Shown here piece by piece: positions 54,603-64,000 of a stretch of DNA of 64,000 nt. Below the pieces are notes generated by a model, which saw nothing but the letters and a program-made list of their open reading frames with translations, ran no database searches and was not told the origin of the DNA. Numbering within the stretch: position 1 is the first letter of the stretch; each line of letters begins with the position of its first letter. The translations under genes were made by a program, and so were the position numbers. The stretch is from Sciurus carolinensis (Eukaryota > Chordata > Mammalia > Rodentia > Sciuridae): positions 134,463,241-134,527,240 of the forward strand of contig NC_062218.1 of the NCBI RefSeq assembly GCF_902686445.1. Direction: 5' to 3'.

Positions 54603-55655
54603 TAAAATTGGATTTTATAAGAACGTGCACAGATGGGTCTAGGAGAAGGATCTGGAGGCTGGATAAAGTTTGGTCAAAGAGAGTCTTTGTCAGGGTCCAC
54701 TGTTCACATTCTTTGTTGCAACTGTGCCTTTGCTGATAGGTTTACATTGTGATTCTTAGCACGTGGCTCACATCTGCCTGACCCTGGCTAATTACTGAGT
54801 CTCTGAGCCACATGGCGCCTGCCCCATGGGTCGGAAGAGAGCAGTGTGGGAGGGGCTTGGCTTGCAGCTCTGCAAGGGATGGGCATTAGACAAGGCACTT
54901 CCAGAAGAGTGTCCAGACGGAGGGCCAGTTCCTCCTGGGCTGGGCCCTGAGTGGAGGGGGATCTGGATGTCTTTCCTGTTCCGAGTGCTGGGGAGGATTG
55001 CTACTGAGCAAACATCTGTTGAACATACGCATCTTTCCCTTATATAATCTGGTTTGGGGAGTGGTTTTGAAAAATTGTTTCCTGTTGCTGTTGAGATGGT
55101 AGACAACAAAGCCCTGATCCTACCATTGGTGGGGTTCTTGGCTCCAACCCAAGGTGGAAGGGGAAGAAGACCAAGAGAAACGAGCTGCGTGGTGGGTTGC
55201 AGCAGGCTGGGCAGGAGGGAGGCTCTGGCCCTGGGTGCCTGTGCAGCTGAGGTGGGCATCTGCTGTGCCCTGCTGTCCTGGGCAAGGCCTCTCTGACCCG
55301 GGCAGGGTGGCTGAAGTCTGGGGTGGGGGCCCTCTCATTGTTCCCAGGAGGCAAAGACTCTATTGCCTCTGCTTCCCCAGGGCTTCCCAGCTACTGTCTC
55401 TTGGGTCATCTTGACACTGCCATGATGCTGAGATATTTCTTTATTCCACAACCAGGGAACCTGAAGCTCAGAGCAAGCAGAGCTTCACCATGCAGACCAC
55501 ACACCTGGTCAGGCAGGGGGCAGGTTGTGGGGGTGTTTAGTGACCCAGACCCATCTGGACAGGATGTCAGGGTCCTCTGCTGACATTTGAGGGGCCCTGG
55601 GAGGGTCCAGAGTGGTGTGTCGAAGACTTTGTCATCTGTTCACCTGAGAACTTGC
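54603..55655. other. Intronic, nothing recognised
   Basis: No gene or firm repeat. Several overlapping frames on both strands lack recognisable content. Confidence 0.4.
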
Positions 55656-55659
55656 AACA

Positions 55660-55780
55660 GTGCAGGGTTTAGTTCAGTAGGTCTGAGTTGAGGCCCATGA
55701 ATCTTCATTCCTAACAGGCTCCCAGGAGACGCCCCTGTGGTTTCCTGGGACCACATGTTGAGGAGACTCTTACCCCAGTC
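55660..55780 (+). repeat. MER5A hAT-Charlie MITE
   Basis: 'tagttcagtaggtctgagtt', 'gaatcttcattcctaacagg' and 'ctcccaggagacgcccctgt' match MER5A in sense. Confidence 0.8.
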
Positions 55781-55981
55781 TGGAGAGCTAGAGAGGCCAG
55801 TTGGATACTTTTGTGGGTTTGGCCCTTGCCTGGTCTCTGGGAATTCTGGCACAGGCACCCTGGTCAGGTGTGGGCAAGGGTGGCTCTCCTGGAAGGACCT
55901 GAATGACAGGAAGGAGCATCCAAGGATTTCATCTAGGGAGAGACTCAGGACTCCAAAATTGCAAGACGCTTAAGGGATCTG

Positions 55982-56240
55982 CTGTGGGTTGAATGTGTCC
56001 CCTCCAGAATTCAGGTATTGCCAACATGATAATAAGAAGAGGTGGGTGATTAGGATGTGGTGATCAGGCCACGTGGATCTTCCCTTGTGAATAGCATTAG
56101 GCGCTTACAGAGGACCTTGATGGAAGGGGCTTGCTGCATTTGCTTTTCTCCACGTGAGCACACAGGGTTCTGCCCTTTTGGGAATGCAAGAAAGGGGCAT
56201 GCACTGAGGGCTTGCTGGGCACCGAGGTCACAGCCTGCCT
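55982..56240 (+). repeat. MLT1-like LTR, sense
   Basis: 'tgctgtgggttgaatgtgtc', 'ccctccagaattcaggtatt', 'gtggatcttcccttgtgaat' and 'ttctccacgtgagcacacag' follow the 5' half of an MLT1 LTR. The 3' half is lost. Confidence 0.7.
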
Positions 56241-57866
56241 TGCAGCAAACAATTAGGGCATTTCATCCTCCTTGTTCCCTCCCCCCACCCACTTTACAGA
56301 GTGGAAACCAAGAGAGGTGACTTAGCTGGTAGGTGACCAGGCCACGGCCACTGGATGGTACAAATGGTTCCCAGCTCTTGGCAAGTGCCTCAGAGATGAG
56401 GGGCTGACTAGGAAGCTGGGCACAACTGGGGTTGAAGGTCAGGCCTGGTTTCTGTTGTCAGCACCTATAAACATCTGACTAGGGGCAACTTTAGGGACAT
56501 CTTGTGACCCTGGGACCCAAAGAGAGAGTCTTCCTCTAGCTCCATCTACCAATGTTCCAGTCCTCCGGCCACTTGAGGCAGATGCATTGGGGCTTGCTGT
56601 GCCTCAGTGGGTGACTTGGCTGGGGCTTTTCTGCACAACCCTCGATAGCATGCTGGCTCCTAAGGGACTTTGAGCAGAGAAACATTGAGTTTTCAAATGA
56701 ACGAATGTTTGTGCCTCTCTGTTGGGTTGGATTGTCTGTCATTATAATTTCCTGTGGATGGTCCAAGTGCAGAATTTTAGTCCACAACCAGGAGATAAGG
56801 GGGCTCTAGGGCAAGAGCGGGGAGACCAGAGATCCAGGGCTCCACTTTGACCCTCTTTGTATCTTTCCCTGAGCCAGAGCCTTGCTTGTGCTTGGCCTAG
56901 AAGTTTGGCTGAATGAATGGGTACCCCAGGGGGAGTTAAAGACAGTGAATGGTGCCCCTAAGGATTTCCAGTGGGTGCCAGGCTCCAGACTGGCCTCGCT
57001 GCATCTTAGAGTCCCTGGGTTGGACTGCAGGTTCTCAGGAGGGAGGCCGAGGAACTGGAAGCCTGCAGGAGGGCAAATTCTCACAGCAATCGGTGCCCTA
57101 TGGATCCACTCAAAGAAACCAGGTGGACACGTCTGCCAGGGCCACCACCCTGAGGACCAGACACTTCCCTGAAGTCTTAGGGTTTGACTCCCCACATCTG
57201 TGCACATGGACCTCATTTGGGGAGAAACAGTTTCTTGAATGTGGTTTAAAAGAATTCCTCCCCAAATTTTTACGTGGAAAAAATGTGGGGCTATACAGTG
57301 TGTGGGGCCTGTAGGGGTGTTTATCATGTCCTAGGAATTCCTGGGGCCCCTTGCCCACCTGCATCCTTGCTCCATGAGCGGTGGTGGTGGCCTCCGCTGT
57401 TCCCTGCCTGCCCGTGGGGCTCCGCAGCTCTCCTTCCAGCTGGCATGCCTGACCTCTCCAGCTGGCATCTCGAGTGCTCTCTCTTGGCGCCACTGAATTC
57501 TGCGGATCCTCGAGGCTGTCATTTGTCAGATGGTCCTGGTGCCTCCCGACGTCCCTTCTGAGCCTCCTGCTGCTAAGACAATCGTGTCAGACAACTCCCA
57601 GTGCCTATCTTCCCACCTCCAAGCAAGCTGCCCAGTGCTCTCTAAACTGGGAAAAGTCAGAGCACGAGCGTTCTCAGTATGAACACTTACTTACACTCGC
57701 TTTTGCTCCAGGAGACAGTCATCGTGGCCCAGTATTTGTGTCAGGGACCTGAAGAAGGAAGCCATGCATCATCCTGGAGTAGGGGGAACAGAGGCTCTGA
57801 AGGTCAAGTGACTTTTCTATATTTATCAAGTGCCTGGAAGGTTCCAGGCACTGGTCTGGGGGTGTA
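56241..57866. other. Intronic; weak MIR near 56250-56340
   Basis: 'ccactttacagagtggaaac' and 'gaggtgacttagctggtagg' suggest a MIR. The rest (to 57866) holds no supported feature. Confidence 0.4.
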
Positions 57867-58263
57867 GCAGTCCATCTTCTGTTGCTATGACCAGTACCAC
57901 ATACTGGCTGAGTTATAAAGAAGGGGGCTTATTTTGGCCTCTGGTTTTGAGATGCAAGGTCAAGGGACAGCATCTGGTGGCCGACTTGTCAGCAGAGTTC
58001 TAAGCTGGTGGAGGGCACCACATAGCAAGATTCAGGGCATACACATGTGAATGTGTGTGTTTCTGCTCTCTCTCCCTCTTCTTATAAAACCCACTAGGAT
58101 TCAGTTGTGGGTGCTGCACCCTGAGGCCTTTGATCCCAATCACCTCCCAAGGGCTCCACCTTTAAACAGCATTGGATTGAAATCCCACCCGCTTAATACC
58201 TTACAATGAGGATTAAACTTCAGCATGAGCTTTGGCGGGGGCAAGTGGTATTCAAACCATAGC
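57867..58263 (-). repeat. MaLR LTR, antisense
   Basis: 'cagtccatcttctgttgcta', 'gagttataaagaagggggct', 'gatcccaatcacctcccaag' and 'ggtattcaaaccatagca': a near complete reversed LTR, solo. Confidence 0.85.
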
Positions 58264-58399
58264 AAGAGGCTGTAGATCCAGCAAGGAAAACTGCTTTCAG
58301 GAGGTGATCTGGTCAGAGGGCAGATAGTGACCCAATAAAGAACCCACATGTCGATGACTGGGAAATAGCAGAGTAGGGCATGCTGGGAAGTGGCACACA

Positions 58400-58655
58400 T
58401 AAGTCAAGGTTCTTCTGAGGAGAAGCTATTTGAGTGGATACCTGACTTCTGGGAGGTCATTCCAGGTGGAAGGAACAGCAGGTGCAAAGGCCCTGTGGCC
58501 AGAAGCTAAGTTGAAGTGTGCCAAGGACAGAAGGAAGACCTCTGTGACTGGAACTTAGAATGAGGAAGAAATCAGCAGTGACGAGGGCAGTCACATGATG
58601 GGGAACCCCTGGAGGGATTTGGGCTGGCAAATGACAGGTCTATTCGTGTTTCAGA
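58400..58655 (+). repeat. Old mammalian interspersed repeat (L2/MER-type)
   Basis: 'ggtcattccaggtggaagga', 'acagcaggtgcaaaggccct' and 'ggagggatttgggctggcaa' follow a very common ancient repeat. The family is uncertain. Confidence 0.5.
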
Positions 58656-59634
58656 GGTTCTCTTGAGCAACCATGCGGAGAATAGAGAACAAGGTCACAC
58701 AGGCTCAGTTTGCCCTGACTGCCAACCTGACGTGCTCTGTGGTGTTGTCAGCAGATGGTACAGCCTGGCCCAGAAAGCCCCTGCAAATCGGTGAGCCCCA
58801 ATGTCCAGACTGTTGAACACTGGGGCAGTTTTGCTGTGCCACAGAGTAGTCCTTGCATGATGAACTGTGCTCACCAGGGTGTTGACCGGGTGCAAGAACC
58901 CTGAGAGGACTGGGGTGCTCTGTGATCCCCAGGTGCTGTGTCTCTGCAGGCTGAACATGGTGGGTAGAGATGCCCTCAGGATCTCTGCTAGGGTTGGACA
59001 GTGGACAGTGGGACAGGAATGAGTGGGCTGGGTGTTTACCCCATGCCAGCTGGGCAGGGATCTGTGCTGGGTTCGGGTTGACTGGCCACAGTCTTATCTG
59101 AGAGATTCTCTCTACTGGGCGGCCTGTGGCGTGTGCCGTTCTCTGTTAGGTGCTGGGCTCACCCCCAAGGACTTCGGCTCAGGGTTGACACTGCCAGGGT
59201 GGTAACAGAGGTGGCTTGTGCTTCTGATTAACCCCCTTGGCCTGTTCCCCACCCAGCCCCTGACTGACCTCTGGTCTCCCTTGGGACCGCTCATCTTGGC
59301 TTGCTCCTCCAACCCTCAGGTGCTGGCTCCTGTCAGGCCTTGTGCTGGGACAAATGCCCAGACCTCAGTTCTTATAGGAGTACTTGGTGCTGTGGGAAAT
59401 GGTCTCACGGCTTTGTCTTCTTCTGGAGTGTCTGTTCTGAGATCAGGTTTATCTGCCTGGCTCTCTCATGGCACAGATTAGATTTCAGCAAGGCTAGTGA
59501 CAGTGCAGGGAACCCCTGCTCTCTTCTAGGTGTTAGGGCCAGTCATCTTCCTTAGGAACATGGGCTTTGGGTGAGCTCTCTGGAGCCTCTTTCTGCTCCA
59601 GGCTGCCCTGGTTCCAAGGGTCTGTGCTGGGTGC
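58656..59634. other. Intronic, nothing recognised
   Basis: No supported feature. Confidence 0.4.
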
Positions 59635-59925
59635 TGGGTATGTATAAGCATGTGTATAAGTGAGCCTGAGTGTGTGAATATGTGTCCTGTGAGTGTTTGT
59701 AAGCATGTGAGTGGGTGTGTAAATGTGTACTTGTGTGAGTGTGTATTTGCATGTGTAAGTGGTATGTGTAACTTGTATTTCATGTATGTATGTTCATGTG
59801 ACTGTATATTTGAGTGTGTGTGTACTGTGTATTTGATTTGTATATGAGTGTGTATGTAGGTATGTATGATTACATGTGTATGTTTGACCTGTGTGAGTAT
59901 ACATTTGTGTGCATGTTTGTCTTAG
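59635..59925. repeat. Degenerate TG-rich tract
   Basis: About 290 bp of imperfect TGTG, GTGAGTG and TGTATG units, ending at a MaLR LTR. Confidence 0.8.
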
Positions 59926-60260
59926 TCTGTCTTCTGTTGCTATAACAAAACACCTGAGATGTAGTAATGTATAAAGAATGAAGTTGATTTGGTTTATGGT
60001 TCTGTAGACTGGAAAGTCCAAGGGCATGGTGCTGGTATTTGTTCCGCTTCTGGAGAGGCCCTTCTTGCTTCATCATAACATGGCAGAGGTTGTCACGTGG
60101 AGAGACAGAGCAAGTGTGCTAGCTGGGGTCTTTCTTCCTTTTTCTTATAAAACCACTAGTATCATCATGGGACCCCCTCCCCCCATGACCTCATCTAAAT
60201 CTAATTACCTCTTAAAGACCCCACCTCCAAGTACCATTAGCATATGACTTTTAGGAATTA
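59926..60260 (-). repeat. MaLR LTR, antisense
   Basis: 'gtcttagtctgtcttctgtt', 'aacaaaacacctgagatgta', 'catcataacatggcagaggt', 'cctcatctaaatctaattac' and 'cttaaagaccccacctccaa' give a reversed MST/MLT1-like LTR. Confidence 0.82.
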
Positions 60261-60800
60261 ACTTTCTGCACCTATGTTTCAAGCTACTACTGAAAAATAC
60301 AGTTGTGCCTGTGGGCTAGGGTTGGGGAGTCCCCTTCGAGCTCCCCTCTGTCTATCCCATGCTCCAGCAATCGCAGACTCTGGCCAAGACTATTCCTGCA
60401 TGTGGCACGTCCTCCCAGGCCCCAGCTGGCCACTCTCTGACATCTTCCTGTCCCTCTTCAGGCCTCACTCTGTAGACCCCTGGCAGACTGAAGATTTCAT
60501 AGCAGATTCTTCTTTTTTGAAAAAAAAAATGTCTAATTTCAATGAATTCATCACTTTCATTCTATTTTAATCACCCAAGTCATTTGAATATGTTCTTGTA
60601 AAACCTGCAGCCATGGAGATTAGGGAAAACCCTGAGGGCAGGGGCTGCCCAGGCTCCCTTGCCCCTATCCCTTTGGTGATATTTAAAAAATACCCTTCTA
60701 GACCATTTTCCAGGTGTTTGCATGTGCCTCAGTTTACTTACAGAAAGTGCACATTGTTTTTGTCTATTTCTGCCCTTTCTTTAAAAATGTTATGTGTATG
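60261..60800. other. Intronic, nothing recognised
   Basis: Mixed AT-rich sequence without a supported feature. Confidence 0.4.
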
Positions 60801-60804
60801 TTTG

Positions 60805-61112
60805 AAATACATGCTGTCATTACCACACTATAATTTCCATTTTTTCACTCCAAAATGTATCCCAGAATTCTAGCCATTGTGATGTGTAGAGATGGAGCTT
60901 GTTTCATAAACTGTCACCCAACACTGCATCACGTGGAGATAACGTGGGCGATTTAACATCCCCCCTATGACTGGGCACCTGGGTCATTTCCAGTTTTTTT
61001 GCCATTAAAGTCAAAGTTCAGTGAATCTGCTTCCGGGTGCTCTATGGTGGCAGCAATGGCATCTGTAGAGTGGGTATCTTAGGGTGGAGCTGCTAGGGCA
61101 GGTACCTAGGAG
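60805..61112 (-). repeat. L1M-type LINE remnant
   Basis: 'gggcacctgggtcatttcca' followed by 'gttttttgccattaaagtca' resembles a common L1M segment. Strongly diverged; strand uncertain. Confidence 0.5.
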
Positions 61113-61127
61113 GCTGTTTGTTTATGT

Positions 61128-61347
61128 ATTTATTTATTTATTTTTGGTGCTGGGAATTGAACCCAGAAAGCTCCAGCACTCGAACACAGAGCTTTAAACC
61201 CATCCCTTTAGTGAATTTATTTAGAAATTTTTGTATGTTTGAGACAGGGCCTTGCTTAGTCACTCAAATTGACCTCAAACCTGTAATCCTCCTGCCTCAG
61301 CCTCCTGAGTAAGTGGGATTACAGGTGTGTGCCACCATGCCTGGCCC
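61128..61347 (-). repeat. B1-ID composite SINE, antisense
   Basis: (TTTA)-rich tail, ID part 'ggtgctgggaattgaaccca', B1-like part 'agacagggccttgcttagtc ... gggattacaggtgtgtgcca'. The ID portion is more diverged than the B1 portion. Confidence 0.9.
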
Positions 61348-62049
61348 ATGGTGTTATTAATGATCAAAGTTATAGTGTGGTGGACCGGTTCCTGCACATC
61401 TACATGGGAGCCGGGGGGGCACTGGCAGGGCCATGGAGGTTGGCTCTCCTGGCTCTTTCCAGCCTCTGCCACAGCCACATTGTTTCCTGACTGGATTTTC
61501 TCATTATTGTCCTCTTTGCACTACCCCTGGTCCCCTGGCCTGTGAAAAGAGGAGGGGGCATTAAAGTTGGACCCTGAGTTTGAGTAGGTTTCCAAGTGAA
61601 CAGATTCAGAACATTCTGGGAGCTGTGCAGTGGCAGCTAGTATAAGCTTTCTGGACTCTGTGTGTGGAGAGGTGCAGAATGTGGGGTTCACGGTACCAAT
61701 GGCAGACACAAGTCTCCAGAGGAAGTCTTGGTTCTGCTTTCTAGTGACCTTTGGATACTCAAGAAGCTGACAGGCAAGTTCCATCTGTGGACACTTGTGA
61801 GTTGTATTCTCCCTTATGTCACTCAGGACAGGACCTGAGAAAGCCAATGAGCGAGTGTGGCAGTATTCCAGGGACATCCTTAGTCCTGTCTATTCTGGCT
61901 TGTTCCAGATCAGGCACAATGTCACCCTCTCACTGCCAGCCACATCCACCTTGGGAGTTGTGGCCCACAGCTCTCTCTCGGGATACACACCTGGGCCCTG
62001 GCCCTGTCTGTGGTCTGCAGAACCCCTGTCAGTCTCAGCTCCAGTGACC
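61348..62049. other. Intronic, nothing recognised
   Basis: No supported feature. Confidence 0.4.
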
Positions 62050-63299
62050 TCTGTATCTAGCCTTTTGTCAATACCACACTATCTTGATTACTATAGCATT
62101 GATACCAGAAGGTGACTCCCATCTCTTCTTTCTTCCTTTTCAAAATTGTTGTAATTCTTTTACCTTTTCACATAAAACTTAGAATAATTTTTTCTGCATT
62201 TATAAAAGATCCCTCTCATATTTTGATTAGACTAGTCTTAAGTCTGTAGGCCAATTTGTGGAGAACTGACATTTTTACATTGTTGAGTTTTTCAATCCAT
62301 GAACAGGGTCTCTCTCTCCATTTAGGTTTTCTTTGGTCTCTCATTATCAAAATGCAGTTTTCATGATACAAATCCTCCATGTTTTTTGTTTTTTAGATTT
62401 TCACCTAAGTGTATTATTTTTCTCTTAGTTTTGTAATGATTTGGAACTTATTTTGGTGTCCAAGAGTTCATTACCAAACTACAGAAACATGATTGATGTT
62501 TGTGTTTTGATCCTATGACCCTACTGAAATAATTTTTTAGTTCTAGATGTTCCTTTTAAAGATCTTTTTTTGAATTATCTACATAGGACTGACATGTCCC
62601 CACTTTCCAGGCTGCAGGTTTTGTCTGTATTCTTCTTTCTTATTGCACTATCTAGGATTTTCAATGTGAGCTGAATAGTGGTGCAAATGTTCCTAATCTT
62701 AAGGGAAAAGAGTTTCCTATGATGGGATTTTATGTTAGCTTTAGGGTTTTTTTGTAGGAGCTTTTCATCAGGTTGATGAAGTTCTTTCCATGTTAGTTGA
62801 GAGTTTTTATTTTGCTCTTGAATGGGTGTTCAGTTTTATCATATTTTTTCCTAGATTGCTTGATATGATCATTTATTTTTTTCTGTTCTGTTAATGTGGT
62901 GAATTACATTGATTTTTGAATATTGTGCCAACCTGTATTTCCATGATAGGTGTAACTTGTATGTTGTGTGTTATGTTTTTATATATTGCTAGATTAGATT
63001 TGCCAATACTTTCTTGAGGATTTTTTTTTTTTTTTTTTTTTAATGTTCATGAAGGATATTGGTTTATGGTTTTTTTTTTTTTTTTTTCCTTTAACTGTTT
63101 TTGTATGGTTTTCGTATCAGGGTCATGTTGGCCTTGTAAAATGAGTTTGGAAATGTTCCCTCCTCTCTTATTTTGTAAAAGAGATTGTGTAGAATCAGTG
63201 TCATTTCTTCCTTAAATATTTAGTAGAATTTTCCAGTAAACCAGCTGAGCCTGGAGATTTCAGTTTGGGAAGCTTTTAAACTGTGAATTCAAATTCTTT

Positions 63300-63391
63300 T
63301 TTTTTTTTTTCCCCTGGTGGTGCTGGGGAGTGAACTCAGGCCTTGTGCATTGCAAGGCAAACGCTCTACCAACTGAGCTATATCCCCAGCC
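63300..63391 (-). repeat. ID SINE nested in L1, antisense
   Basis: T-tail, 'ggtggtgctggggagtgaac', 'gcattgcaaggcaaacgctc' and 'accaactgagctatatcccc'. Target-site duplications TTCAAATTCTTT (63288-63299) and TTCGAATTCTTT (63392-63403) match at 11 of 12. Confidence 0.93.
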
Positions 63392-63694
63392 TTCGAATTC
63401 TTTAATAGTTATTAGGACTTTTCAGGCTATTTTGTTGTAGGTGAGTTTTGGTAGTTTATGATTTGGAGGACATATTAGTGGTTTAATTTGTGTGCATAGA
63501 GTTTTTGTAATGTTTCATTATTTTTTGATGCCTTGAGTGATATCTTTTAAAAATTCCTTTTATGAGTAATTTGTGTGTTATTTCTATTTTTTTTCTGCCA
63601 ATCTCATTAGAGATTGATCACTCTTGTTGATATTTACAAAGAGCCAACTTCTTCACTGATTTTTCTCAATTTTTTTGTTTATACTCAGTTTCAT

Positions 63695-63696
<2 letters not shown>

Positions 63697-63737
<41 letters not shown>
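63697..63737. repeat. Poly-T tract of about 40
   Basis: An uninterrupted T homopolymer inside the antisense L1. Its length is prone to assembly and sequencing error. Confidence 0.9.
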
Positions 63738-63739
<2 letters not shown>

Positions 63740-64000
63740 TTTTTATTTTGTTATTTCCTTTCTTCTTGCTTTGGGCTTATTTCACTCTTATATTTTCAAC
63801 ATTGGAATTTTTTTAGTATTCCATTTTACTTTACCTATTGTGTTTGATTGCATCTTTTTGTATAGTATTTTTAGTGGTTATTCTAAGGGTTGTAATAAAC
63901 ATCCTTAACTTTTCAGCCTACTTAGATCCAGTATTTCATTATTTCAAATTGAATGTCAAGCTCTTAGTGTCAAAGGAGTCCCCTTTCTCTTTTTTATATT

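Larger units (their letters stand above)
22290..64000 (+). other. ADAMTS2: ADAMTS2 intron 2 (5' part, runs off the window)
   Basis: From the GTGAGT donor at 22290 to the right edge I found no sequence encoding the expected continuation of the propeptide (an acidic GLIRMEEEE-like start to exon 3). The whole 41.7 kb is therefore treated as intron. Large 5' introns are typical of this gene. A small exon could be missed by eye, but none of the longer open stretches resembles ADAMTS domains or any other protein. Confidence 0.85.
62050..64000 (-). repeat. L1M LINE, antisense, about 2 kb, runs off the edge
   Basis: Read in reverse, this is a long piece of L1 ORF2: 'gtcaataccacactatcttg', 'aatccatgaacagggtctct', 'atgttcatgaaggatattgg', 'gtatcagggtcatgttggcc' and 'cttgtaaaatgagtttggaa' occur in the expected order. 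Stops are frequent and T-runs have expanded (63020-63041, 63070-63087, 63697-63737). It is a dead copy, and an ID SINE sits inside it. Confidence 0.88.

Noticed and set aside
62050..64000. Intact L1 ORF2
   Set aside because: The minus-strand reading is broken by frequent stops, T-run expansions and a nested SINE.

Overview
This window is mammalian nuclear DNA, most likely from a squirrel-family rodent (Sciuridae: ground squirrel, marmot or tree squirrel). The organism call rests on the interspersed repeats. There are about twelve SINEs of the tRNA-Ala-derived ID type and of the composite B1-like plus ID type, recognisable by an ID head reading like 'gctggggatgtggctcag' and by a shared 'cctgtaatcc' B1 box. 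ERVL-MaLR LTRs, old L1, MIR, MER5A and Tigger-like remnants are also present. Low gene density, CpG depletion outside one island, and GT-AG introns fit.

The only protein-coding gene I can support is the 5' end of ADAMTS2 (procollagen I N-proteinase) on the + strand. Coding exon 1 (20768-20891) encodes the start codon, a Leu/Pro-rich signal peptide and the first propeptide residues. Intron 1 is 1,003 bp. Exon 2 (21895-22289) encodes the first part of the reprolysin-type propeptide. Together they give 519 nt, exactly 173 codons, and splice out in phase 0. The remaining 41.7 kb (22290-64000) is the 5' part of intron 2. I found no exon 3, so the metalloprotease, disintegrin-like, thrombospondin and spacer domains lie beyond the right edge.

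Layout: 1-20200 is the 5' intergenic flank, made of L1, MaLR LTRs (several nested), SINEs, microsatellites and one unusual ~740-bp minisatellite of 23-bp and 30-bp units at 9430-10167. 20200-21480 is a CpG island covering a TATA-less promoter, the 5' UTR, exon 1 and half of intron 1. 22290-64000 is intronic: (TG)-rich tracts, antisense SINEs and L1, MaLR LTRs, Tigger/hAT DNA transposon remnants, and a few repeat-free stretches that look like candidate conserved enhancers (about 31120-31275 and 48240-48420; about 3590-4010 and 14230-14335 upstream of the gene).

I did not find an undescribed biological system. The most unusual items are the 23/30-bp minisatellite, a mosaic patch at about 1426-1568 built from copies of sequence 0.7 kb upstream and 0.8 kb downstream, a severely 5'-truncated ID insertion with a perfect 14-bp target-site duplication, an open frame running 164 codons upstream of and in frame with the ADAMTS2 start, and the uniformly antisense orientation of the intronic SINEs. 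Repeat family names come from recalled consensus patterns, not from a database search; their boundaries are approximate.
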